Below, one piece after another: positions 1 through 9,280 of a DNA stretch of 45,171 nucleotides (position 1 is the stretch's first letter; every line of letters starts with the position of its first letter). The stretch spans positions 1 to 45,171 of the IMG/VR virus record IMGVR_UViG_3300021356_000038; one strand, 5' to 3'. Below the pieces are notes generated by a model, which saw only the letters and a list, made by a program, of their open reading frames with translations, did not search any database and had not been told where the DNA came from. The position numbers and the translations under genes are program-made. The DNA is from a virus.

Positions 1-1041
1 AGGAGCGTACTTTTTAGCCTTTTCAATAGTTTCCGCATTAGCCCCTCCTGTTGCTTTAGATGTGTTCGTGGCCGTTCCAGTATAGGTGTTAGAACCACTT
101 GTAGCCGTCACAGTGGATGTTAGTCCCCTCTTCTCTATGTTGCCTCTAGTGCCCCCTCCAACTCGATAAGATAGCGTGTACGAGGCATTAGAAGGAGGGG
201 AGATCCCCGCTACTCCTGTGCCAAAAACCAAAGTTGCATTGTAACTATCATCGTACACCACTTCGAATATTTTATCGTTTGATCCTGAAGCAAAGTATAT
301 GCTGTCCACCTCAAGGTAGGCACCCGAAGATTTTTCTTCGGTAGAAGTTACGAAAATTTCTATACTCCCTTCTACTACAGGACCATCAGCGAGAGCAATG
401 GTTTTTTGATCCTGTGTAGGAGAGAAGTCCCCAGTCTGAACAACCAAGGCTCCTTCTTGAATAACTAGATTATCAAAAACATTTTGATTGTCTCCTTTAC
501 CCTCTGATACAGGAGACAAAAGTATTGAAGCATTTCTAGTAGCCTCATCGACAAGTCCGTTCACAACTTTGTATAAAGTGTAAGTAACTTGAGCGCCGTC
601 CTCTGGCGACAAAATGCTTATTACTCTTTGCGAAGGAGCAATTGATATTTCGTTTATTCCAGATAAATCATCATCAAAAGTTAACTCTAGGTCAGCAGCA
701 GCAGAAAGAGGACCTCTCATCCTAACTCCAATTAACTGCAAAAGTTTCTTTACACTTTGCCTTTGCCTTGCGGTGGCAATGTAGTTTTCATTAGCTAGCA
801 TGTCAGCTTTCATAGACATTACCGCCCCCATATAAGCCGCTAACTCAATGAACATCATACCTAAATCAGATTCCACAAAATAATTATAATCTTCAGGGAA
901 AGCAGCTTTAACATAATCTATCAAAGAATCCCTAAGGGTAAGGAAATCCGTCGCAGCGAAGTTTATTAAATCTGCCTTGCGGTCTAGCGCAAGGGGAGCC
1001 AACTTCATAAAATCCGAAGAAACTGTCCCAGAAAAATTCAT
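1..1041 (-). CDS. 6: Baseplate wedge protein gp6-like (partial, C-terminus beyond left edge)
   Basis: The reading frame is open from an ATG at 1041 to the window edge, giving 347 residues without a stop. The N-terminal part (ALDRKADLINFAATDFLTLR, then a segment ending in ESDLGMMFIELAAYMG) is characteristic of T4 gp6 and related baseplate J-like proteins, which form the (gp6)2-gp7 iris of the baseplate wedge. Ser/Thr/Gly-rich beta segments follow, as in gp6. The start overlaps the stop of the gp25 gene (ATGA), so the two are translationally coupled. T4 gp6 is about 660 aa, so roughly half should lie outside the window. Family call is fairly secure; the numbering follows T4 by analogy. Confidence 0.85.
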   Translation of the reverse strand, partial: MNFSGTVSSDFMKLAPLALDRKADLINFAATDFLTLRDSLIDYVKAAFPEDYNYFVESDLGMMFIELAAYMGAVMSMKADMLANENYIATARQRQSVKKLLQLIGVRMRGPLSAAADLELTFDDDLSGINEISIAPSQRVISILSPEDGAQVTYTLYKVVNGLVDEATRNASILLSPVSEGKGDNQNVFDNLVIQEGALVVQTGDFSPTQDQKTIALADGPVVEGSIEIFVTSTEEKSSGAYLEVDSIYFASGSNDKIFEVVYDDSYNATLVFGTGVAGISPPSNASYTLSYRVGGGTRGNIEKRGLTSTVTATSGSNTYTGTATNTSKATGGANAETIEKAKKYAP

Positions 1042-1499
1042 TGTATTTTTGCCTCAACATCAAAAACTTCTAGGCTATCACTATCCAGACTTACAGATAG
1101 TATTACCCTTAATTGATTGCCACCCGCAGCATCGTATTCCCCAGTTTCAAAAATACTTACTTTTCGTAAAGTAGCTCCCTCAATATAATCGTTAAAAGAT
1201 CTAACTATAGTTTGCTTTATATCAGCAAAAAGGTCTTCCGTGATAGGCTGAAATAAGTATTTTCTTAGCGTGCATCCAAAATTTGGAAGCATTATTCTCT
1301 CACCCTTTTCTGTTCTCAAAAGCTGCTGGATAGCTTGCTTAATCATTGGTCTTCCAGAATTACTTTTAAAAAAACCTCCAGATTCTTTTCTAATACCTAA
1401 AGGATGATTTAAGCCACGGACCTCCCGCTTCTTTTCTCTAGGAGATTGTAGCTCATACCTAGTAGGTGATTGACCGAATCTGGATATCGTATTACTCAT
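1038..1499 (-). CDS. 25: Baseplate wedge protein gp25-like (GPW/gp25 family)
   Basis: This 153-aa protein contains the core of the GPW/gp25 family: IKQAIQQLLRTEKGERIMLP followed by NFGCTLRKYLFQPI, then a helix and a beta-hairpin ending in RVILSVSL. In T4, gp25 starts sheath assembly and joins the wedge to the hub. About 45 N-terminal residues (basic, Arg/Lys/Ser-rich) precede the family core, so the protein is a little longer than T4 gp25 (132 aa). It starts on a TAATG overlap with the upstream LamG gene and overlaps gp6 downstream. Its place next to gp6 matches a baseplate wedge cluster. Confidence 0.88.
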   Translation of the reverse strand: MSNTISRFGQSPTRYELQSPREKKREVRGLNHPLGIRKESGGFFKSNSGRPMIKQAIQQLLRTEKGERIMLPNFGCTLRKYLFQPITEDLFADIKQTIVRSFNDYIEGATLRKVSIFETGEYDAAGGNQLRVILSVSLDSDSLEVFDVEAKIQ

Positions 1500-4165
1500 T
1501 ATATTTTAATATTTTTGAAGAAGCCCCGTTGAGCATCAAAATTTTTCTTTACTTCAAATGTATCTAGTGCTCTTGAGTAAAATTTTAAGCTTCCTACATG
1601 ACCACGAAGACCACTTGTAATTCCTCCTCGATCTCCCCCTAAGAAGTTACCAAATCTATACATCCCGTCAGTATACCCTCCTCCTACAATCCACGGAGTG
1701 TAGAAAGGATTAAGCTTAGGCCCATCTCTAAGTGTGGATGGCCCGTCTACACTACTAGAGGAGTATTCGAAACTATTCGCTTGTTTAAAGTTGGGCACAC
1801 AGGCATTTTCATTTTCTCTAGTACCAAAAACTAATGACATAGATGAAGTAGCCATTAGCTCACCATCAGCAAACATATTTATCTCGTCCTTTGCTGGATC
1901 GAAGGAAAGACCCACCAAAACAAACTGAGACGATACGTCTCCAAATTTTCCCGAAGACAAATCAACCTTCATCTTCAAGAAAGATTCTGTATTTACACAG
2001 TCATCCGAGTTTATAAAAGATGCAGACGATGCGTCTCTTGATATTGTAGGAGCCAAGAAAAAGCTAAGGGAAGATAGCGGGTCATTCAGCGCATTGTCAT
2101 TACTGTATCCTGTAGACTCCTGAGTTATTCTTCGGTCTCTAGTAAATCCACAAATTAAACCTCTAACTAATTGCTCACCTTTATTGTTTGGTAAAAAGTC
2201 TAAATCTCTTTGGTTGCCGAAACGATCTACGTTAGTGTATCCTTCTTTAATTCCTACATTCTCAGAAGCTAGTAGAACCTTTGTGAGTGATGAAGCACCC
2301 CCACTCAGCCATCCCGTTTCCGCATCAGTTATGTTCGGAACATGAACCCAGCACTCCATAGAGAATCCAGAAGGTGAGTATGTCAAATTTTGATACTCCT
2401 TAGTGTCAGGCAAACGCAAAAAACTTCCTAATGCAGAAGCCGCCGCTGTATCTGTGTTTTTATTTTTTACTATACCTTCTAAATAAGGGATCCCCAAACC
2501 GGAAAAGAATATATTCTGCCTAGATGCTCCTACCAACTGAGCGTTATTATATGTATTTTCTGTGGCGCAATTAGTCGTTTGGAAGTTTATAGAAGAAGGA
2601 AGCTCTAAATTTGTTTCAAGGAAATTATAAATTGAGAACAACCCTTCAGTGACTATATTATCGGTAAGAGAAAGCACTGATCCCCCTCTAGTCTCCGTTG
2701 AAGAGGCATTATAGATTATGCTACCCTTTCCAATAGAAGGAACCGATAAATGGCCGTAGTTTAATGACTCAGGCTTGGAACTTGATTTTACAAACTTTGG
2801 AGTTAGAGGCAAAATAATACCTTCTACTTCTGCTTGCTCAAATACTAAAGCTTTTTGTTTTTCTAAATCTACAATTAAATTAAAATCAGCCAAGTAGGAA
2901 AAATCATTTATAGGAACTTCCCCAGGAGCAAACGTCGGGCTATCTTCTCCACCATAAATCTGAGGAGCTTTTACAGCAACCTCGATCTGCTTCTTTCTTC
3001 GATTTAATTTATCGTTCTGGTTTGCTAGCTCTGAAATTATTAGCTGCTTTTGGTTTAGGACTATAGAAGAGTCTTCCCCGTATTCATCAATGTACAACTG
3101 CAAGTCGCCAGATAAATCAAATATTAGTTTGTCTCTTTGCTGTTTTACTACCTGCAAGAAATGATCCTTATCGTAATAGTCCTGTAATGCTAAACTATCA
3201 TCGACCTTTTTTACATCAAAGATATTATCAGTAAACTTATTAAGTGAGTTAATACTTATCTGCTCCCCTTTTCCTCCTAGGTTAGGGTCGTAGTTGTACT
3301 TCCATCGTTCTCCCACGGGGATTACACCAGAAATAGCCGTTAAGACTGGATCCAAACCTCCTGATTGAGAATCATAGTAAAGACCGTCTTGTGTTAATAT
3401 GTATTGACCTGTAGTGGTTTCTGGAGGTCCAAAAGTTAAACGGAAAGTTTTTTCATCTTCTAGGCCGGGATCTAAGGTGGCAGAAGTGTTCAAGCCAGTT
3501 AGATTAAACTCCGCGTCATCTTTAAACACAGGCTCAAGGGAGGGATCATCCTGCCTTCTTTTTAATATACTGTTTATTTCTGCCTGAAAAGCATCTACTT
3601 GAGCGATAAAATCTTTTGCTGTGTTAGCGGCAGCGATACTTCCTGCATATGCATTTTCTATTTGTTCTTGCCTTTGTTCGGGTGTTAGCGTGTCTGCTGC
3701 ATACCCAGGGTCTTTCGCGGATAAGTAATCCCCAAAAGAACCTATACAATCAGTAATAGCATCAACCTGATCTGCTGCTGCGTTTACATTCTGATATATT
3801 TGCGCTCCAAAAGAAGCCAGCCCATTTACCAGGGATAATATTTCACCCAAACCATTAGCACCTTGAATGCCTAGCCATCCATCGTCCAAACCAAATTGAA
3901 AGGTTCCTGTCTCTGTATCAAAAGTAGCAATACCTAAATCAAATTGAATAATTCTAAACAACTTTGAAACTATTTCATTGGCTTTTGCTTTTCCTTGAGA
4001 TGCGGCTAAATTCATAGACACTAAGACTGGGGTGGGTAACAGGTTCATGACTCCTGCTCCTAAATTAAGCATACAGCTAGGAACACCATACGCCATACCC
4101 AAAGAATTTACGGCATTGCCTGAGTTACCTTGTGCCGTAAGAAATGTATTTACATCAAATCCCAT
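1499..4165 (-). CDS. Large virion protein with C-terminal LamG/concanavalin-like domain
   Basis: The protein has 888 aa. Residues 1-400 are largely helical, with Ala/Gln-rich stretches and heptad-like segments near 160-210 and 330-400. From about residue 600 the sequence looks like a laminin-G/concanavalin-type jelly roll: FSMECWVHVPNI, then a strand around VLVGLSFDPAKDEINMFADG, and the typical closing segment HVGSLKFYSRALDTFEVKKN. Such domains usually bind glycans. Its place inside the baseplate operon, between gp25 and the spike, suggests a baseplate-attached structural or receptor-binding protein. I do not recognise a T4 counterpart. An enzymatic role is not supported by visible motifs. 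Confidence 0.7.
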   Translation of the reverse strand: MGFDVNTFLTAQGNSGNAVNSLGMAYGVPSCMLNLGAGVMNLLPTPVLVSMNLAASQGKAKANEIVSKLFRIIQFDLGIATFDTETGTFQFGLDDGWLGIQGANGLGEILSLVNGLASFGAQIYQNVNAAADQVDAITDCIGSFGDYLSAKDPGYAADTLTPEQRQEQIENAYAGSIAAANTAKDFIAQVDAFQAEINSILKRRQDDPSLEPVFKDDAEFNLTGLNTSATLDPGLEDEKTFRLTFGPPETTTGQYILTQDGLYYDSQSGGLDPVLTAISGVIPVGERWKYNYDPNLGGKGEQISINSLNKFTDNIFDVKKVDDSLALQDYYDKDHFLQVVKQQRDKLIFDLSGDLQLYIDEYGEDSSIVLNQKQLIISELANQNDKLNRRKKQIEVAVKAPQIYGGEDSPTFAPGEVPINDFSYLADFNLIVDLEKQKALVFEQAEVEGIILPLTPKFVKSSSKPESLNYGHLSVPSIGKGSIIYNASSTETRGGSVLSLTDNIVTEGLFSIYNFLETNLELPSSINFQTTNCATENTYNNAQLVGASRQNIFFSGLGIPYLEGIVKNKNTDTAAASALGSFLRLPDTKEYQNLTYSPSGFSMECWVHVPNITDAETGWLSGGASSLTKVLLASENVGIKEGYTNVDRFGNQRDLDFLPNNKGEQLVRGLICGFTRDRRITQESTGYSNDNALNDPLSSLSFFLAPTISRDASSASFINSDDCVNTESFLKMKVDLSSGKFGDVSSQFVLVGLSFDPAKDEINMFADGELMATSSMSLVFGTRENENACVPNFKQANSFEYSSSSVDGPSTLRDGPKLNPFYTPWIVGGGYTDGMYRFGNFLGGDRGGITSGLRGHVGSLKFYSRALDTFEVKKNFDAQRGFFKNIKI

Positions 4166-4166
4166 A

Positions 4167-5330
4167 TTATTCTACCCCTCTGAACGCATAATCACTTAGA
4201 TTTTCTGGTCCTCTGGTTCTTAAAGGAATATTAGGTGGGGGCTCGGCTCCAGGAACTCCTGGAGCTAGATCGACCTTTCCTGCCCCTGGCTCAATTTTAA
4301 TATCCCCCGTAGTGGACTCTAGGTTCATCCCGTCAATAGTATTCACATTCAGCTTTGTTGTATTTATATAGACTCCTTCCCCCGCTTGCATCTCTATTGT
4401 TTCCAAAGCATCTAGTAGTATTCTAGTACCTTTAAGAACAATACTGCCGTCTGGGCCATTGGTTGCTAACTGAATTAGTTGAGTTGTACCTTGGCTATTT
4501 ACAGTCTCAATAAAGATTCTTCCCGTTAGAGGAGATTTAGATAAAATATTTACGTCCCCCCAATCGCTCTGTACGTTTACGTTACCACAAGGGTTAATTG
4601 GATTAGCATGTTGAAAGTTACCCCAGTATGCCCCATTAGCTTTGTTAATTAAATTCAGTTCTTTTCCGTCACCAAGAACCCTAAGATCTAAATCAGAAGC
4701 CTTACAAACTTGCGACAGAGGGCCAGTTGATTCAATCTGTATGGTTGAGGCTGGTTTATCAGGATTGTTTTTTGGGTCTGATGTTAGCGTTATAGAAGCG
4801 TTATTTCCTGTTTGAAGAGAAACGCTGTCTTGCCCTGGACTATCTTTTATTTCTATTCCTTTCCCTTCGGACATCAACTTTGTAGTTACGTTTACTAAAG
4901 TTTCTCCGTCGCTCTGAGAAGTGATTTCTAATCCTTGACCATAAGGTCCTTTCAAAACAACTTGACCCGGTACATTTCCAACTGAGTATAGCTCTGGAGC
5001 CACTCGTTCTATCGGAGTAACAGCTTTATCTAAGTCTGCGGCTATAGGAGATCCGCCTTCTACTTCATTATCTGGGGGCACTGATTCAGACTCAAATGTA
5101 GATCCTAAATAGAACCATCTCTGTGATCCTGTGGGCTTACAAACAAGAATTACTGTTCCAACTTCAGGAATAGCCACCATACCTGCCTTGTTTTTACTGG
5201 CGTATGGGCTCACATAATTAATTATTCTTAGTTTTCCATTTTTGTCATCATCAACAAGAGCTAAAAATGTGCCCGCTCCGTTGCTAGATGTTCTCTCTTT
5301 TACTTCTGCTGTTCTAATTATAGGTAACAT
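4167..5330 (-). CDS. Baseplate central spike protein (gp5/VgrG-like OB fold plus beta-helix)
   Basis: This 387-aa protein begins with an OB-fold-like segment (residues about 1-90, including AIPEVGTVILVCKPTGSQRW and FYLGSTFE) of the type found in T4 gp5 and VgrG. A long beta-rich region follows with repeating Ile/Leu/Asn/Gly turns (about 130-350), which fits a triple-stranded beta-helix needle. No lysozyme domain is visible, unlike T4 gp5 (575 aa), so cell-wall cutting would have to come from another protein. It lies between the presumed hub gene and the LamG gene and is separated from the hub by only 10 nt. The role is inferred from fold-like sequence features and position. Confidence 0.65.
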   Translation of the reverse strand: MLPIIRTAEVKERTSSNGAGTFLALVDDDKNGKLRIINYVSPYASKNKAGMVAIPEVGTVILVCKPTGSQRWFYLGSTFESESVPPDNEVEGGSPIAADLDKAVTPIERVAPELYSVGNVPGQVVLKGPYGQGLEITSQSDGETLVNVTTKLMSEGKGIEIKDSPGQDSVSLQTGNNASITLTSDPKNNPDKPASTIQIESTGPLSQVCKASDLDLRVLGDGKELNLINKANGAYWGNFQHANPINPCGNVNVQSDWGDVNILSKSPLTGRIFIETVNSQGTTQLIQLATNGPDGSIVLKGTRILLDALETIEMQAGEGVYINTTKLNVNTIDGMNLESTTGDIKIEPGAGKVDLAPGVPGAEPPPNIPLRTRGPENLSDYAFRGVE

Positions 5331-5340
5331 AATATATTAT

Positions 5341-8040
5341 TTAGTATATATCCCAGAATGTAGGAGGCCCTGGATTGCCTTCTTTTAGAGATTCAGAAAG
5401 GAAAATGTTTTCTATCCGATTGAAAATAGCATCAATCTTAACCTTATCGAAAGGTTTTTCAATTTTACTTTTGCCCTCCAGCGCGGATAATATCATGAGA
5501 TCAATTTCACTTAACTGAGATTTATCCAGTATACCTTGTTGATAATCTCTAACATTACTTGTAGCTTGGTTATAGTTTTGATTTTCTAATTCTTCATAAG
5601 TAAGGGGTCTGTTTGATTGATATTCTGCGGATATAATTTCGTCACTTAAAGGTTTATTAGAGGGAGTAGCTTTGGACTTGCCCTCGACATTATACATAAA
5701 TGGATCAGACGAATTCGGTAAATCTTCATCTCTCATCAATTCTACTTGAGGTACTGCGAAAGAGGCTTTCGATAATAAAAACTCACTCTCTGCTTTTCTT
5801 TCAGATAGAGTATGCTTAAACCCTATAATTCTGTAAATACCTGTAAGGTAAGAATTTATTTTGTTTCTTCTTGGGTATACTTGGCCTTGCATCGGAGGAT
5901 CTTGTGAAAAAAGTATAACAGGAGATCCTAAGAATTGTGTATAGCTAGAGATAGCGTATAAAGGCAAAGTATTGACGGTAAGAGTTGTTATCCTTTTTGA
6001 TAACTGAGTAGCCATCTGGCTAATAACCGTTGCTGGGTTAGCATTAACCTCTTGAGGTATTCGAATATCTAACGCTTTCTTGTCACTTAATCTATAGATG
6101 TAATATTTTACAAATCCTTCTATATCAGCATCGCCTTTTTCTCTCTGCTCCTGAATGTCGGGGTTCAGCTTAGTAGTTCTATAGCCTAGATCAGCTATGA
6201 TCGAGGCATCAGTAAAAGCATACCCCGGCTGATTTATTCTATTCATAATACTCTGAACCAATTCACTTCGGGTGGCAATAGATCCATAGTTAGAAAACAT
6301 AGCAGTCGCTATGGCTGTTTTAAGCTCGTCCATATTTGTAATTGGAAAGTCTCTAACCCTATTTGTTACTACTCCACCTTCAGCCACTAAACTAGCAACT
6401 CTTTGTTGTTGCTTTTGAAAAGCCAGATTCATCTCAGCTAAGTAAGCGGGTGAGTCATTATCTTGTTTTATACGAAGGACATTTGGATTTTTTGTATTGT
6501 GTCTAAAAACTGGTATGTTATTTTGTTGTGCTATTTTAGTTGCTTCATCTAAAAGAGTTTTCTTTGAATATTTGAATATATCTGGAACCTCACTAAGGTC
6601 TCCAAAACTGTAACCTACCCTCAGATCAGTGACTATCTTTTTGGCCGCTTCTTGATAATCATTTCTAAGAAGGTCTTCAGCCACAAAAGGATGAATATAT
6701 TCTTTGGGGAAATCTTTCTGATCTTCTCTGGGCAACAAAAGAGATGTTATCATTCCGTCATCACCAAAAACTAATGTTGGCTGTGTTGAATCAAAATCAT
6801 CGTACCCATTAAATAAATATCTTCTTTTGTTAGATTCTGAGCCCCATAAATCATTTAGGTCAGTATTCGTTTCACTATACGCTATGGGGTCAATAACATA
6901 CTGATTTATACTCTGCTGGTTTATACTTCTACAAATAGTTTTTAAAGGAGATATAAAGTCCATAGAATCTAAACCAAAAGAATTACTTTTTATTTCAGCA
7001 CGATGCTGATATAGACTATAAAAGTTATCGTCAGTTTTCTTATCCGTAAATTTTTTCTTTTGCTCTAATAAAGGGGTGACCTGTCCTGGAGTGACCTCTG
7101 GGAGATGGTCCCTATTCTCCTCCACTGACATGTCCATGTTAATGTCCGTAAGAACACGAAGCACCTCTTCTCTAAGCTTTGTTGCTGCTCCTGGCCCGCT
7201 GTTTGGCCCTGCCACCCAAGAAGGAGTCAGACCGCTTTGCTTTATGGCCTCACTTAATACTTTATTTAAGTCAGGAAGCAGGACGATTACATTTGCTCCA
7301 TTAGAACACTTTTTTAAATAGTCTGAGATAGTATCTACTATGAGTAGGTGATAATCTATGGGCGTGGACTGAGAATTAGGAGCCGAATACGCATAAGGGG
7401 AGTCAAAATAAATTGTGTTTGAGTTGCCTACTGCCTCTACACTATAGAACTTTTCTACGTCAATCCTAGAACCACTCATAGTGACACGCCCTAAAGGATT
7501 TAGAGATCTTTCTAAACCTTGCATCACCATCGTAAATAATCTTCCTTTTTCCGGCTCGAACGATAAACCATGAACAACTACTCGATGTATGTCTGACCAA
7601 GCAGTCGGATCGTCTCCTGAACCGTATAAAACATAAATAGGACGATTCAAGCTTTTACTAGTAAGCAAGTTGATATACTCTTGCTTAGTATCAGGTAGAT
7701 TTTCTATGGACTCTTTTACGTCTTTTGATTTTGAGAAAATATCTTTTGTTAAATTGTTGGCTATTGTTGTCAAAGAAGAATAAATAGACCCTGTAGACAA
7801 ATAATTAGCCTCAAATGTATTTTTTGGGTCTATGAACTTTAGTGTCATTGTAGTATTTTCACCTACAAAACTATGCTCAAAAGAAATAAAATTTGAGTTA
7901 GTTTTATTACTAAATAATAACATTCCCTCAAAATTATTAGGTAGAGCTTTTGTTTTTGGAGACTTAAGAGCATCCAAGTAATCAACTAAAGCTTCTTTAT
8001 TATTAGCCACTAATACATTTATTGTGGGTACTTTTGTCAT
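5341..8040 (-). CDS. Large baseplate protein, probable hub component
   Basis: This 899-aa protein has no catalytic motif that I recognise. The segment around residues 690-780 (an Arg/Asn-rich loop, then YLTGIYRIIGFKHTLSERKA and SEFLLSKASF) resembles the end of gp27/gpD-like hub proteins, where a beta-barrel mounts on the spike. The gene sits directly upstream of the spike gene and overlaps the gp53-like gene by 4 nt, which fits a hub role. The size is more than twice that of T4 gp27 (391 aa), so the protein may carry extra domains or fuse functions. Structural role likely; exact identity uncertain. Confidence 0.55.
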   Translation of the reverse strand: MTKVPTINVLVANNKEALVDYLDALKSPKTKALPNNFEGMLLFSNKTNSNFISFEHSFVGENTTMTLKFIDPKNTFEANYLSTGSIYSSLTTIANNLTKDIFSKSKDVKESIENLPDTKQEYINLLTSKSLNRPIYVLYGSGDDPTAWSDIHRVVVHGLSFEPEKGRLFTMVMQGLERSLNPLGRVTMSGSRIDVEKFYSVEAVGNSNTIYFDSPYAYSAPNSQSTPIDYHLLIVDTISDYLKKCSNGANVIVLLPDLNKVLSEAIKQSGLTPSWVAGPNSGPGAATKLREEVLRVLTDINMDMSVEENRDHLPEVTPGQVTPLLEQKKKFTDKKTDDNFYSLYQHRAEIKSNSFGLDSMDFISPLKTICRSINQQSINQYVIDPIAYSETNTDLNDLWGSESNKRRYLFNGYDDFDSTQPTLVFGDDGMITSLLLPREDQKDFPKEYIHPFVAEDLLRNDYQEAAKKIVTDLRVGYSFGDLSEVPDIFKYSKKTLLDEATKIAQQNNIPVFRHNTKNPNVLRIKQDNDSPAYLAEMNLAFQKQQQRVASLVAEGGVVTNRVRDFPITNMDELKTAIATAMFSNYGSIATRSELVQSIMNRINQPGYAFTDASIIADLGYRTTKLNPDIQEQREKGDADIEGFVKYYIYRLSDKKALDIRIPQEVNANPATVISQMATQLSKRITTLTVNTLPLYAISSYTQFLGSPVILFSQDPPMQGQVYPRRNKINSYLTGIYRIIGFKHTLSERKAESEFLLSKASFAVPQVELMRDEDLPNSSDPFMYNVEGKSKATPSNKPLSDEIISAEYQSNRPLTYEELENQNYNQATSNVRDYQQGILDKSQLSEIDLMILSALEGKSKIEKPFDKVKIDAIFNRIENIFLSESLKEGNPGPPTFWDIY

Positions 8041-8342
8041 GGCTCAGGTATGAAGATTCTATCATTAAGATTAAAGCCTTCAAAAGGATCTTCTATGTTA
8101 TTAACCTGCATTAAAAGCCACCACTTATCAGGGGTTCCGTAAAATACGTTAGATATCAAGTCGGGCCTATGCTCAAACCCAGCAGGTACATAACCAACTC
8201 TATACTCGTAAGCAGTATCTAAGTTTTTAGAAACAAAATCATGCTCTGTAGCATGTAAGATAGAAGTTACTTTCGTATTTCTATGCCTATAAACCCTAAA
8301 ATCTTTTGTATAAGGCCCTCTATTTTTCCCTAATGATGTCAT
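8037..8342 (-). CDS. 53: Baseplate wedge protein gp53-like
   Basis: This 101-aa protein has the gp53 signature: a basic N-terminus, then HRPDLISNVFYGTPDKWWLL followed by VNNIEDPF and FNLNDRIFIPEP at the C-terminus. The pattern DLIS-xx-FYG-xx-xxWW-xx-xx-NNI-DPF ending in a LysM-like IP is shared by T4 gp53 and many small phage baseplate proteins. In T4, gp53 links neighbouring wedges. T4 gp53 is longer (196 aa), so this is the compact form. Both ends overlap neighbours (ATGA type), showing translational coupling within the baseplate operon. Confidence 0.8.
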   Translation of the reverse strand: MTSLGKNRGPYTKDFRVYRHRNTKVTSILHATEHDFVSKNLDTAYEYRVGYVPAGFEHRPDLISNVFYGTPDKWWLLMQVNNIEDPFEGFNLNDRIFIPEP

Positions 8343-9280
8343 AGTAAGCTTGCATCTCCTGGTTCCATACTGTTGTATCGACCTTCAACAACTCCTTCCC
8401 ATCCAACAACATTATCCCTTTCAACTTGGTTAGAGGAATACCCATCAAAGGTTCCAAAGTCTCCTGCCCTTATTTCCTCTAAATTCATAGTATACTTTAT
8501 TCTATGAGGCATAAGAGTTCCAAGATCATAGCCCGCTTCCTCAACTGGTTCTAAAGAATAATCAGTACATATGCAAGGTATGTTTCTAAATAAAATACCG
8601 TGATTTAATCTAACTATTGGAGGACCGTATACGGGATTTTCTGAATTATTAGTTACAGAGGCTCGAATTATTGCCGTCCAATATAATATAACATCTAAAA
8701 GGTTATCTGTAGGTATATTTTGTTCCTGAGTAGAAGCGGAACTAAACCCAAAGAAATTTTTAATACTTTGAATACCCCCTAAGGTGCCGTCAAAAGGTTT
8801 ACCTAAAAAATCTAAAGTGGACTCCAACGCATCATTGTCAAGCTCATTACTTTTAAGAGATAATTCAAATCGTTCTCTAGCCTGTGATGCTTTAGCCACT
8901 AAACTTCCTTCTCCACGAAGTGAGTTTTGAACAAAATCCACTGTAGATTTTTCAAAATACTTCTGTAGTAATTTGTTGTTTTCATAGTCAACATAGCGCA
9001 AGAAATTTTGTTTTACTTGCGTTCCATACTCCTCTAGAATATGACGAAATGACATATGAAACTCTAATGAAAACTTTCTAGAGTCTGACCCAAGATAGGT
9101 GTAAAGCTGGCTGGGCCTGGAAAGCAAGCTATACTTCTTGTAGTTTGCTCTCTTTTTTTCTGTTATTCTTATATTTTCAAAGAAAGGTAATGTTACTATG
9201 TACTTCCCTGTATTTTCTTTAGGAAATTCAAAAATAAGCTTAGACCTATCTTCTAATTTTCTTTCTCTTATTCTTTTCAT
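8339..9280 (-). CDS. Baseplate or tail-tube-junction structural protein
   Basis: This 313-aa protein contains a distinctive N-terminal block: YIVTLPFFENIRITEKKRAN followed by a segment with LYTYLGSDSRKFSLEFHMSF. It resembles a block I associate with tail-tube-initiator or baseplate proteins of myoviruses, in which a beta-sandwich docks on the tube. The C-terminal part (YGPPIVRLNHGILFRNIPCI and the following YSLEP) also fits an assembly of beta strands. T4 gp54 (320 aa) and gp48 (364 aa) have similar length and sit between hub and tube, so this may be their counterpart, but I cannot establish homology by eye. It overlaps the tape-measure gene upstream and the gp53 gene downstream by 4 nt each. 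Confidence 0.5.
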   Translation of the reverse strand: MKRIRERKLEDRSKLIFEFPKENTGKYIVTLPFFENIRITEKKRANYKKYSLLSRPSQLYTYLGSDSRKFSLEFHMSFRHILEEYGTQVKQNFLRYVDYENNKLLQKYFEKSTVDFVQNSLRGEGSLVAKASQARERFELSLKSNELDNDALESTLDFLGKPFDGTLGGIQSIKNFFGFSSASTQEQNIPTDNLLDVILYWTAIIRASVTNNSENPVYGPPIVRLNHGILFRNIPCICTDYSLEPVEEAGYDLGTLMPHRIKYTMNLEEIRAGDFGTFDGYSSNQVERDNVVGWEGVVEGRYNSMEPGDASLL

